Below, in pieces: positions 10,492 through 20,545 of a stretch of DNA of 64,000 nt (position 1 is the first letter of the stretch; each line of letters opens with the position of its first letter). The position numbers were made by a program, and so were the translations under genes. The notes under the pieces were generated by a model, which saw nothing but the letters and a program-made list of their open reading frames with translations, had not been told where the DNA came from and searched no databases. Origin of the DNA: Trematomus loennbergii (taxonomy: Eukaryota; Chordata; Actinopteri; Perciformes; Nototheniidae). The stretch covers positions 257,001 to 321,000 of the forward strand of contig JAAOOA010000200.1 in assembly GCA_012861695.1 (NCBI GenBank). The letters run 5' to 3'.

Positions 10492-12146
10492 ACACTGCAC
10501 ACTGAATTCAGATTATTTATCTTTATCTCGATATGGACATAGACGTGAGTGAAGTCTAATCTGACAGGACGGAGACACGCAGCTCCTCCCGCTGTGATGC
10601 AGCGGGAGCAAAACACACACTTCAAGTCAGATCATCACCCTTAGCTATTTTAATTACCTCTCAAACTACCTAAACTAGTTATAAATATGTTTATTTTGTA
10701 CTGTCGGGTCACTCATTACTGGATCAGCTGCTGCATGAGACAGACACTGACGCTGTCAGAAGAGAGGAAAAAGAGAGGACAGGCTCCGTGTATTTTATTA
10801 TTATATATCCTTATATCGTCGTTATTCATTTGTTTTAAAGCTCAATAAATAACAAAGAAGACCTTTGACCGGCACTTTCATAATTTTGTCCGGAAGATTT
10901 CAACTTTAACACACGTTGACCGGCAAAAACTCTGCCCGGTTCCCTCGGCCCCCAGCAAGGAGAATAAACAGAAGTGCAGCCATGACAACCATTCTTCTTC
11001 GCTGCTTTTGTGGAGGAAGTTACAGCGCCACGTAGAGGCTCGGCATATGTACTGCAGCTTTTCCAGCGGTTGGATCTAAACGGAGCTGTCTCGTGTGGCA
11101 AGACACTATCCGGTGTATATTGCGTGTGGACGGAAGCTTTTTGGCGATTGCGTTTGCGTTAATCCTATGCGTTTTGCCGTATGCGTTCCCGTGGAGCCGG
11201 GGCCTAAGACAGATCACAAACTACAAGCCAAAAGCCTCCCTCTCCATGAACAACCGACGCCTTGCAAACGATCTGAATCAGTTCTACTGCAGATTTGAAG
11301 ACAGAGAGTTCAGTCCTGACACCAACCCCCATGACACCTCTCAACAGCTTCAGTCTCACACCTCCACATCCCCCTCCCCTTCAGTATCTCACTCCCCCAC
11401 ACCACTGACCTCCCCCGACACATCAGACTCTCTCTGAGGCTGGTGCCCCACGGGAACGCATGCGGCAAAACGCATAGGATTAACGCAAACGCAATCGCCA
11501 AAAAGCTTCCGCCCACATGCAATATACACCGGATAGTGTCTGTTCACACGAGACAGTTCCGTTTAGATCCAACCGCTGGAAAAGCTGCAGTACATATGCC
11601 GAGCCTGTACGTGGCACTGTAACTTCCTCCACAAAAGCAGCGACTTCCTCCACAAAAGCAGCGAAGAAGAATGGTTGTCATGGCTGCACTTCTGTTTATT
11701 CTCCGCGGTGGGGGCCGAGGGAACCGGGCAGAGTTTTTCGCCGGTCAACGTGTGTTAAAGTTTAAATCTTCCGGACAAAATTATAAAAGTGCCGGTCAAA
11801 GGTCTTCTTTGTTATTTATTGAGTTTTAAAACAAATGAATAACGACTCTATATAATAATATAATAATAAAATACACGGAGCCTGTCTCTTTTTCCTCTGT
11901 CTCATGCAGCAGCTGATCCAGTAATGAGTGACTCGACACTAAAAATAAACATATTTATAACTAGTTTAGGGAGTTTGAGAGGTAATTAAAATAGCTAAGG
12001 GTGATGATCTGACTGAAGTGTGTGTTTTGCTCCGGCTGCATCACAGCGGGAGGAGCTGCGGGTCTCCGTCCTGTCAGATTAGACTTCACTCGCGTTTATG
12101 TCCATATCGAGAGAAAGATAAATAATCTGAATTCAGTGTGCAGTGT
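10492..12146. mobile_element. Large palindrome: two about 700-bp inverted arms around a LINE fragment
   Basis: Arm 10492-11194 is the reverse complement of 11448-12146, with few differences, including a 21-bp tandem duplication in the right arm near 11640. Each arm is related to the hAT-like family at 25.85-26.55 and 54.32-54.85 kb (shared CGCTGCTTTTG, GCATATGTACT and GTTCCCGTG words), with family ends facing the centre. It sits in the intron between LRR exons 1 and 2. Compared with the paralogous intron 9781-10144, inserted sequence runs from about 10490 to 12320. It may be one foldback element or two hAT copies in inverted orientation. Confidence 0.85.
11195..11447 (+). pseudogene. LINE ORF2 fragment in the palindrome spacer
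   Basis: The roughly 250-bp spacer encodes, on the plus strand, ITNYKPKASLSMNNRRLAND followed by LNQFYCRFE, then a Ser/Pro/Thr-rich stretch to a stop near 11438. The same motif order (ITDYKPTTP ... LNHFYARFD) occurs in the linker before the reverse transcriptase of the LINE at 58.6-61.9 kb, so this is a piece of a related element. It has no RT core and is not functional. Confidence 0.8.
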
Positions 12147-12475
12147 ACTTTTGCGGGGGTGAGCAGCAGAGGTGGGGAGAGGCGGGGCTATTGTGTCGTC
12201 ATTATCACAAAATGATCGTATAGAGGCGATCACACAGAGCCATATGACCCCACAGAGCGCTCCGTTCCCAGATCTATCCACCTTTGGACCCGTTATCGTT
12301 TGCGGGGTCAGTTTATATCGTTTTGTGGTTTATTGTTTTGAAGAAGAAAAATAAACAACAAACCGAAGGAGAATCGAAATGTATAATTATTCTAATTTGA
12401 TAAAACTGGAAATGAGTTGATATAAATGGCTGAACAAAACCAATCTGACAGTTAACAAATCAGCTGAACTCTGAC
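12147..12475. other. Right shoulder of the palindromic insert and LRR intron
   Basis: Positions about 12160-12310 are the reverse complement of 25930-26100, part of the same hAT-like family, and have no partner in the left arm. From about 12321 (TTTTGTGGTTTATTG) the sequence returns to the intron also seen at 9990-10144. No gene is present. Confidence 0.75.
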
Positions 12476-12649
12476 CTGAGAGTCTCCAGAGTGCAGTGTT
12501 GACCCTCCAGTCCACCAGACAGCAGCTTCACTCCTGAATCCGGCAGGTCGTTGTTACTCAGGTCCAGATCTCTCAGACTAGAGGACTGGGAGCTGAGGAC
12601 TGAGGACAGATCTTCACAGCTTCTCTCCGACAGGTTGCAGCCACTCAGC
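12476..12649 (-). CDS. LRR exon 1 of NLR copy 1
   Basis: A 174-bp exon with acceptor TTCCCCAG and donor GTCAGA, the first LRR exon after NACHT. The open frame begins [14 protein letters not shown] and contains [17 protein letters not shown]. In copy 2 the exon in this place (48860-49028) has this exon's upstream junction but an LRR-2/3-like remainder. Confidence 0.9.
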
Positions 12650-12734
12650 CTGGGGAAAGATCAGCAGTGAACACAAAGAGTTTATTCTCATATCTCAAAC
12701 TGTTCCTAGTTAATGTAGTTTTATCTCCACTTAC

Positions 12735-14495
12735 AGAGCTTTCCTGGAGGCTTTGACCACTGGCAGCAGCCTCAGAAGAGCCTCCTCTGAAGCAGAGTAT
12801 TTCTTCAGGTCAAACACGTCCAGATCTACTTTTGATGACAGTAAGATGAAGACTAGAGCTGACCACTGAGCAGGAGACAGATCCTCTGTGGAGAGACTTC
12901 CTGAACTCAGGGACTGTTGGATCTCCTCCACTAGAGAATGATCATTCAGTTCATTCAGACAGTGGAACAGGTTGATGCTTTTCTCCGGAGACGGGTGCTT
13001 TCTTATCTTTTTCTTGATGTATTCAACTGTTTTCTGGTTGGTCTGTGAGCCACTTACTGCCTGTGTCAGCAGGTCGTGTAATAAGGTCTGATTGGCCTTC
13101 AGTGAAAGACCCAGGAGGAAGCGGAGGAACAAGTCCAGGTGTCCGTTTGGACTCTGTAAGGCCTGGTCCACAGCATTCTGGTAGAGATGTTTAGGTTTTT
13201 GTCTGAAGACTTTAGACCACCAGGGGGCCATAGGTTGACTCCAGAGTTGATGAAGGTCAGATGGACATGAAGAGCAGCCAGAAACTCCTGAACGCTCAGA
13301 TGGACGAAGCAGAACACTGTGTTCTTGTACGTTCCTCTCACCTCTTTAAAGACCTGTGTGAACACTCCTGAGTACACTGAGGCTGCTCTGATATCAATGC
13401 CACACTCTCTCAGGTCGGACTCATAGAAGATCACGTTGCCTTCTTGCAGCTGCTCAAAAGCCAGTTTTCCCATAGACTCCATCATCTTCTTCCTGCTCTC
13501 TGGACTCCAGTGTGGATCTGTCTCAGCTCCTTCATCATACTTGACGTTCACTTTGGACTGAATCACCAGGAAGTGGATGTACATCTCAGTCAGGGTCTTG
13601 GGCAGCTCTCCTCCCTCAGTTTTCAACATGTCCTCCAGAACTGAAGCAGAGATCCAGCAGAAGACTGGGATGTGGCACATGATGTGGAGGCTTCGTGAGG
13701 TCTTGATGTGGGAGATGATGGTACCGGCCGGCTCCTTATCTCTGAATCTCTTCCTGAAGTACTCCTCCTTCTGTGGGTCAGTGAACCCTCTGACCTCTGT
13801 CATCATGTCCACACACTCAGGAGGGATCTGATTGGCTGCTGCAGGTCGTGTGGTTATCCAGAGGCGAGCAGAGGGAAGCAGCTTCCCCCTGATGAGGTTT
13901 GTCAGCAGCACATCCACTGAGGTGGACTCTGTGACATCAGACAGGATGTCAGTGTTGTGGAAGTCCAGAGGAGGTCGACACTCATCCAGACCGTCAAAGA
14001 TGAACAGAACCGGGAACTGATCAAACCTGCAGATTCCTGCGTCTCTGGTTTTAGAGAAGAAGTGATGAACAAGTTTCACCAAGCTGTACTTGTCCTTTCT
14101 CACCACATTCAGCTCTCTGAAGGTGAATGGAAATATGAACTGGATGTCCTGGTTGGCTTTGCCTTCAGCCCAGTCCAGAGTGAACTTCTGTGTTAAGACT
14201 GTTTTCCCAATGCCAGCCACTCCCTTTGTCATCACTCTGATTGGTGCATCTCTTTCAGTTGAGCCTTTAAAGAGGTCTTCTTGTCTGATGGTTGTTTCTG
14301 ATCTGTCTGGTTTACTGGATGCTTGTTCGATCTGTCTGATCTCATGTTCCTTGTTGACCTCTGTGGTGTCTCCCCTGGTGATGTAGATCTCCGTGTAGAT
14401 TTCATTTAGGGGTTCTGATGTTTCCATACATTTGATATTTTTAAATGTTTCCTTCAGGTTTGATTTGAGTTCACCTTGGCACTTAGTGAGAATAT
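12735..14495 (-). pseudogene. FISNA-NACHT exon of NLR copy 1 (one frameshift)
   Basis: A 1761-bp exon with acceptor CATTCAG and donor GTAAGTGG. It opens with a FISNA-type segment (CQGELKSNLKETFKN), then NACHT: Walker A GVAGIGKT near 14205, Walker [11 protein letters not shown] near 13990, ITTRPAA near 13850, then FLAALHVHL and the helical NOD2-like winged region. The reading frame is open from the acceptor to about 13231, where one base is missing relative to copy 2 (CCATAGG versus CCATGAGG). It therefore ends about 44 codons later with an aberrant tail. The remaining 166 codons are open in another frame. The NACHT ATPase core itself is intact. Confidence 0.93.
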
Positions 14496-15252
14496 CTGAA
14501 TGAATAAGAAAGACATTTACATGAAAGACACATCAAAAGATTTCCTTCTAATTGGACCCATTTCTGACAAAATAGCAGGTTATTTTTCTTATGTCTAGTC
14601 ACTGGATCTTGTTGCATATTTATCTGTACATTGTCTAGTATAAGTTCCACCCCACAGAGAACCATCTGTTTTCCCACAGAGAACCATGGCCCTAAACCTG
14701 ACTGACTCTTATTCCTGCTGCTACCAGCAGATCCCAACACCCACTGAGGGTGTGGACACAGCTCTCTCTCCAGTTATACAGGAAGTGGATGGCTCTTACT
14801 GTGTTGCAGTATACTCCTGCAGTAGCCTACCATCTACAAGACACCCTGGGGGGTCCCAGTAATAACCCGTCCCTTCCTCACCAAGTTATGTAGGACGGCA
14901 AATGATACCCCCTTCCACCTGTAGGCGTCTGGGCCATTAGTAATGACTAGGACAGTCCCATTCAACATCCTGAGACTGAGTCAGCAGCTAACCTACACTG
15001 TGGAAACAGCCGTGGTTTATCCATGACTCCCCCTCCTGAGATATCTGACAGTTCGGCAGGACAAACCTCATTCCAAACAGAAATGGCCGTTTCCTGGGAA
15101 AACGTAGCACTCAAGGACTCATTGCCATTTCAGAGCACACTGATGACTTTCTGGTCATTCCTCTGATCCATCCCCTCCCCAACACTGGCTTTTAGCATGA
15201 CCCACTTGTATTACATATCTCCAATGTCCACCAGGATAAACTCGTTAATATA
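14496..15252. other. Intron between PYD and NACHT exons, no gene
   Basis: This is near-identical to 50864-51620. Short plus-strand open frames occur but carry no recognisable domain. It is intron of the minus-strand NLR gene. Confidence 0.6.
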
Positions 15253-15314
15253 GCATTGGTGGTTCAGTGGTAGAATTCTCACCTGGATGCCCGGGTTAGA
15301 TTCCCAGCCAATGC
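15253..15314 (+). pseudogene. tRNA-Gly pseudogene lacking the anticodon arm
   Basis: The acceptor stem GCATTGG / CCAATGC pairs perfectly over 7 bp. The D-arm GTTCAGTGGTAGAATTCTC matches eukaryotic tRNA-Gly. About 9-10 nt are missing from the anticodon arm, and the B box reads GGTTAGATTCC instead of GGTTCGATTCC. It cannot act as a tRNA. The same defect is in copy 2 (51621-51682), so it predates the duplication. Confidence 0.8.
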
Positions 15315-15315
15315 A

Positions 15316-15632
15316 GCAGAGTGTTTAAGTGGCGCAGTCTGCAGGAATTTGTGTTGGGAACCGAAGGGTCGCCGGTTGGAGTCCCGATCGGACCAAAATA
15401 ATACGGAGTGTAGACTGGTTCCTGGAGAGGTGCCAGTTCACCTCCTGCCCTTGAGCAAGTAACATAACCCCCAACTGCTCCCTGGCGCTGGACAGACTGG
15501 CCGCCTGTTTTGCTCAGGCCTCTCTCACCTGTCCTGTGCATGTGTGTGTATTGTACTGTCTGTTACCACAACCGAGTGAACAACTGAGCTGAATTTCCCC
15601 TTTGGGATGAAATAAAGCGTCTTCTCCTTCTT
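15316..15632 (+). mobile_element. tRNA-derived SINE
   Basis: The head has an A-box-like AAGTGGCGCAGTCTGCAGG and a B-box-like GGTTGGAGTCC. The body contains AGGTGCCAGTTCACCTCC and CCCCCAACTGCTCCCTGG, words I know from teleost tRNA-SINEs. It ends GGGATGAAATAAAGCG and a short CTT tail. It lies directly downstream of the tRNA-Gly pseudogene. The family name is not certain. The copy 2 counterpart is 51684-52000. Confidence 0.75.
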
Positions 15633-15766
15633 AATAACATTGGCTGCTAATCATAATGACGTTGGATAGTGTCAGTGCGGTCGGACTCTCAAAGCACAGC
15701 AGTTTATTTTCCTAAGTCCTGATGAATCTTCCTATCATTAACCCCAAGATGTTTCACAGAGGTTAA

Positions 15767-17897
15767 CCTGTTAAGCACCTAGCCTGTTTTTCATGTTTCA
15801 GGCTCGAAAATGACATGCCCAAAACAAATGACTACAACTTAACTTCTAAAAGGGTTATATAAATAACGTCTTTTATCAAAGCAAGGTTACATCTGTGAGT
15901 TGGATGTAGAAGTGTCAGAATCAATATAAATGTTTTTTATTTTAAAGACAATTCAGATTTTACATAGTAAAAAACTGTAAATTATAGTGTCCGTCCAAAA
16001 ATATCTTTTTACAGATAGTGAAAACTACCCTTGGATGATGGGTTAGTAGACTAAAAGCTTTAGGAATCCAAAGTACAACATATAATAAGTACCCTGTATC
16101 AAGATTGATGCAAAACAAGTGACATTTGACCTTTTTAGAGAGGTTTAGCCAAAACCACCCCACCTCTGAGGTGATTTGGGTGAACATGGTTTTTTTTCTA
16201 TATCTCTGGCCCCCCTTGCTCGATTTTGATTGTTGACACACCTTTCTGACCGTTAGAGCCAATAGAATCGAAGGGGGGGCCACATACACACTCATTGTAA
16301 AGAGTGTTGGAGCAGAACACCTATTGTGGTGGCTGATAGCCATCCCCTCTGCTACGCGCCGTTCGTTGGATGAGGCTGAAATCTCTATTAAAATAAAGAA
16401 AGGAATTGAAAACACCGGAATCAAAAGTTATAACAATTATCTGAGTTTACTTCTGGTAGGAAACCAAACACATATACAAGTTATACAGAGTACTCCGGAC
16501 TTCAGGCTTGTGATGCGGTTTTACAGGTAGACAGACCAGCTTTCAGAAAACGAGAAGTATGGACTCCAGGTTTGTGATGCGGTTTACCGTCTTCTAGCAC
16601 CAGCTTTCAACAAACCAGAAGCATTTTTACATACAAAAACACCAGTATTCATATCCATATTTTGGGGCGGAGATGGGTTGACTTTCCCTCCCCCTTTCAT
16701 TCCAAAGCGAATGAGAGAGTCCGTGAGGAGGAGCTGTTTGAGCTGCTCACCTCCCCCAAGTGTTTTTACTGGCTGGATTCACTTCTGGTCGGGTTCAATA
16801 GTTCTGACCAGAACGTCAAATTCCTAAGTTTCACAAGGTCAAAAGTCAACCCTTATCTCCGTCCCAATCTTAACTCCATTCCTTTTCCATGAGAGTTTTT
16901 CACATAAACTATCCTTTTTCAGACATTTAAACCTTTCTGCACATATTTAAGGAGGTCTTTAACGACTTTAAAAACAACATCCGTTGTGGAGGGGTGAAAA
17001 GGAGCGGTGTAATGATGTCTTTAATGACCTTAAAACCAACATCTGTTTTTAGGGGTGAAAAGGCCAAGTGTGTGTGTGAAACAGAATCTCTGGGTCAGTG
17101 AGTTTGAAAGTAAGAATATCATTTCTATATATATGATTACCCAAAACCGTTGTGATTACCTATAACAGTTGTGATTACTTAAAACAGTTCAAACAATACA
17201 TGTTCACTAAAATACAATTCAAAATAATACATGTTTACTTCAATACAGTGTAGAATCATATCTTTTTACTTCAAGAGAAAAGGTGGGGGCTGCGCGTCTG
17301 GAAATCGAAAGCAAAGTGGAAGAATCTCTCCTTCTGGAATTTGGAAACTAAAAAGCAGTTTTATTGCTTATGGATTATCAGAAATAATTTCAAAGAAGGC
17401 ACAGATACATAGGATGAACCTATGGATTAACTGCAGCATCGTTCTTTTATCGTTTTAATGCCATTGAAGACCAGTTTTGACCAAGGTAAGCCATGTTAGC
17501 GTTTCTAGCTACTTAGCTCCACATGTTATGATGTACGCTTTGTTTATAGCGTCGCAAATGTTTATCACTGAGTGTTGAGGAGGGCACCACTAGATTCAGT
17601 GTCTCCAGGACACCAAAAACGAGTGGTTGGCTGTGCATCTAGGATAAGTAATAAGGGAGTTATGAGTGAGTTTAAGTGCCGTTTTAGGTAAAATATTTTC
17701 GCTCGTGGGTAATTCAGAGGCTGAGTGCTAGCATTGTGGGGTTTTTTTGGAATTAAAAAGATCAGTTAGCTGAGTTTCTTCCCGTTACATGGATATAAAA
17801 CATTCATAGTTTTATTCAATATTAAGATTCCTTAGACGTTGTTTCCTGCGAATGACGCGTTTTTCCGCCCGGTACCGGGCAGGCCGTGCGTACCAGG
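15767..17897. mobile_element. 2.13-kb TTAA-flanked element, piggyBac-like, non-autonomous
   Basis: TTAA flanks both ends (15763-15766 and 17898-17901), and copy 2 has a single TTAA at 52131-52134 with uninterrupted flanks. The ends are imperfect inverted repeats: CCTGTTAAGCACCTAGCCTG at the left, and CCTGGTACGCACGGCCTG when the right end is read in reverse. A single TTAA target and CC-starting ends fit the piggyBac superfamily. No transposase was found; the longest open frames have no known motif. Insertion is within the PYD-NACHT intron. Confidence 0.85.
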
Positions 17898-18197
17898 TTA
17901 AGGAATTGTGGTTAGGAAGAGACGAAAGGCGATATATTTTGGACAATTTACCGAAACCCAAACTTCCTAATCCAGGAAAGGTAATTGGCTTCCTAAAATG
18001 CTGATCTATAAAGGTTTTACTACCCCTCACCTGGAACCAACAGGGTGACCCTGCCACAAACTAGTGACCCTGACCTCTCTGCTTTCAGGGGTACCTCAAT
18101 CCCGACACCATGTGGAGGTGATGGTTCTCTGAGGGGTATATCAGGAGTGAAAAATAAAAAAAGTTATATTTTGGTAAACTCTTTTTTAAAGACCTAC

Positions 18198-18479
18198 CTT
18201 CAGGGTCTGATGGGAATTTTGATAATTCCTCTTCTAGATCATTCCTCGGGATCATCTTCAAAACTTCTCTGGTCACTTTAATGGTGTGTATGCCGTAGTA
18301 CGGAAGCATCAGATCCACTGTGTCCATCTGGTCTGCTGCTTTCTGTAGTGACTCTTTGGGATTCCTGGGAATTTTAGGACCTCCTCCTCCAGGCACCACT
18401 TGAATTTTTTTAAGTCCTTTTCCTCCAAATCTTCTAAAGTTTGTAATAGGACTTCTCTAGGTGTCTCCATCTTTTCTCC
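18198..18479 (-). pseudogene. PYD exon of NLR copy 1 (1-bp deletion)
   Basis: The start codon is at 18470 on the minus strand, after an acceptor CTCTGCAG and the short leader GGAGAAAAG; the donor is GTAGGTC. The peptide begins METPREVLLQTLEDLEEKDL, with the acidic/leucine pattern of a pyrin domain, then KFKWCLEEEVLKFPGIPKS. One base is missing near 18349 relative to copy 2 (GTAGTGACTC versus GTAGTCGACTC), so the second half (QKAADQMDTVDLM...) is out of frame. PYD mediates homotypic assembly with adaptors such as ASC. Confidence 0.9.
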
Positions 18480-18499
18480 CTGCAGAGCAAAGGTACCAA

Positions 18500-18780
18500 G
18501 AAAGAAAATCTTTATCTTACAGAACATTATGTTGTTGTATTGTATTTTTGTACTTTTGAAAACCATAACAGGCCTAAAAACGCATCTTTTTAGAATAGCC
18601 TTTAACTAGATTTTTAAAACCCCCACATTTTGCCATGTCACTGCTTTATTCTGTTGTCTTAATTGTTTTGATTGTTTTTGTTGTTTGTTTTACCCTTTTT
18701 ACTCTGTAGCACTTTGAGTTTTGTTTACGCAAATGAAAAGTGCACTTATAAATCAAATTGATTATTATTATTAGTAAATG
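18500..18780 (+). mobile_element. L2-type LINE 3' end fragment (copy 1)
   Basis: It encodes the terminal GLKTHLFRIAF of L2-like reverse transcriptase proteins, followed by a stop, a T-rich 3' UTR, the typical TCTGTAGCACTTTGAG and AAAAGTGCACTTATAAAT tail and an ATT microsatellite. It is severely 5'-truncated. The counterpart is 52740-52995. Confidence 0.8.
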
Positions 18781-18879
18781 CCCTAATCGGTTCTAAACTT
18801 GTTTTAATACCTTAGACTTCACGAAAGACATTCAGGAAGTCAATCCTAAACTTGAAGACAGTCAGCAGAGTCAATTCTG

Positions 18880-19260
18880 TCTTTTTCTTTAATGTCTTGG
18901 TTTGGTAACCTGACTTTAAAGAGCAGAAACTGTCTCAGTTAGATCATAAAGTGGTCTAGCAGACTGATTGGAGAGTCACAGCTAAACCTGGAGCCCCTGC
19001 TCATCAGACAGTTACAGAGGCTGTCTAACTCCATGTTTAATGAAGACTCCCACCCCTGCAACCTGAACTTCAGCTTCTTCCTTCGGGCCGGAGGTTAATC
19101 TTCCTAAAGGTGTAGAACCAAGAGGTTTAAAAACACCTTTGTCTGTGCTAGTGGTTTTCAATGTGTCTGTGTTGTTTGAAGCATGTGTCACAATGGATAC
19201 CTTTTATTTTTTCTGCAAACCAAGTCTACCCACTGGTACAAAGAAATAACCTGGACCTGA
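18880..19260 (+). mobile_element. LINE reverse-transcriptase C-terminal fragment (copy 1)
   Basis: The forward frame encodes SWFGNLTLKSRNCLSQIIKW and then a FGPEVNLPKG-like stretch that is frame-disrupted here. It matches the carboxyl region of fish non-LTR RT proteins (SWFGNL ... LLPSGRR type). The counterpart at 53160-53540 keeps a 118-codon open frame. Confidence 0.7.
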
Positions 19261-19361
19261 ACTGGACAGATTGGATATTGTGACAGTGGGATACAGTTAG
19301 GGCTGATGGTAGAGAGAGACTCACACACCTGGTTCTGGTCTCCGGCAGTAAGCTGGTTACT

Positions 19362-19515
19362 GGACACAGGTTCAGGACCAGGTTCAGGACCAGGTTCAGG
19401 ACCAGGTTCCGGTTCAGGACCAGGTTCAGGGCCAGGTTCCGGTTCAGGACCAGGTTCAGGGCCAGGTTCCGGTTCAGGACCAGGTTCAAGTTCAGGACCA
19501 GGTTCAGACTAGGTT
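19362..19515 (+). repeat. GGTTCAGGACCA minisatellite (copy 1)
   Basis: 12- and 18-bp units (GGTTCAGGACCA, with GGTTCC interspersed) in about a dozen copies, followed by a short CCAGGT-rich stretch to about 19580. The array length differs from copy 2 (53656-53885). Open frames through it are artefacts of the 3n unit. Confidence 0.9.
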
Positions 19516-19635
19516 TCCAGTTCAGATCCAGGTCCATGTCCTTCTTCAGATCCCTGTCCAGGTCCAGGTCCAGGTCCAGCAGAATGTGTTGTTTACTCTT
19601 GGCTGGAACACAACACACATAGCTTTGAGTGAATA

Positions 19636-20545
19636 ATGAGTGCTGAGCTTGACATAGACCATAGTCAGCTAACGTCTGCCTCTCTTCTTCCCTATCCAGG
19701 CCCCATGCTGCACTCTCACTTGAAGAGCATGCACCGGTATAATAACACCCTGCATGAGTGCCTAGACAGGCTGGCACCTGAAATAAGCCGAGTGGTGTCT
19801 TTCCATCGCTCTGCCCCATGGTACACTGACCAGCTCAGAGCGCAAAAATCAGAGGGTCGGAAGATTGAGCGCAGATATAGGAAAACTGGCCTAACTGTCC
19901 ACCTACTCTCTTTTAGAGATCACCAGAAGGCCTATTCCTCGGCATTGAGAGCAACCAGGTCAGCCTACTACTCCAATCTGATTGAGACAAATCGTAACAA
20001 ACCCAAGCACCTATTCTCCACAATGCATCGGTTGCTCAAGCCTAGTGATCCCTCATAAACCACTCCTACAACTGATGAATGCAACCGTTTTATGGAACTT
20101 TAAAAAACAAAAATTGAAAACATCAGGCTTAACATCGCCAAAGCCTCCTCAAACCAACCTGTCTCTCCCCAACATCCTGTACTTGCTCCACCAAATGCAC
20201 CAACCCTAAACTGCTTCACGGAGGTCTCGCAAGTTGAGCTTTCAAAACTCATCTCAGCTATGACCTCATCTAGCTGCGCCCTTGATCCTATCCCCCACCT
20301 CCCTACTGAAAGCCTGCTCTCCATCCATTATTCCAACTGCCACCATCATAATTAACAAATCCTTGTTGAGTGGTGAGGTCCCCCCCTCCCTCAAGCTGGC
20401 AGCCATCAGACCGGTCCTGTAGAAGCACAATCTGGATCCTGAGGTACTCACAAACTACCGCCCCATCTCAAACCTTTCTTTTATAGCAAAAGTTCTGGAA
20501 AAAGTTGTTGCCCTTCAGCTTCACGAACATCTCCACACTCAGTCC
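19636..20545 (+). pseudogene. L2-like LINE ORF2, left part (copy 1)
   Basis: It encodes the endonuclease-RT linker typical of L2 elements (APWYTDQLRAQKSEGRKIER, ATRSAYYSNLIETN, KHLFSTMHRLLKPS), then a frame-broken start of RT ([15 protein letters not shown]). It stops abruptly near 20545 at a minus-strand LINE. The element resumes at about 25740 (SLGVKLDSSLSFQAHI), but the RT centre is missing, so more than a clean insertion happened here. Confidence 0.85.

Larger units (their letters stand above)
9296..18479 (-). pseudogene. PYD-NACHT-LRR NLR gene, copy 1 (broken, no B30.2)
   Basis: Six minus-strand exons are recognised in order: PYD (18198-18479), FISNA-NACHT (12735-14495) and four LRR exons (12476-12649, 10145-10318, 9607-9780, 9296-9468). 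All have plausible splice sites. Fish NLRs of this class are cytosolic receptors in which PYD recruits adaptors and NACHT binds ATP. Three single-base deletions break it: in PYD near 18349, in NACHT near 13231 and in the last LRR exon near 9405. No linker or B30.2 exon follows before the duplication breakpoint at 6906. It is most likely a pseudogene, unless the indels are assembly errors. Paralogue: 43704-52710. Confidence 0.9.

Noticed and set aside
13444..14386. Plus-strand open frames over the NACHT exon
   Set aside because: They are antisense shadows of the minus-strand FISNA-NACHT coding sequence.
15253..15314. Functional tRNA-Gly gene
   Set aside because: The anticodon arm is missing and the B box is mutated.
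19226..19819. 197-codon minus-strand frame
   Set aside because: It runs antisense through a minisatellite and an L2 coding region.
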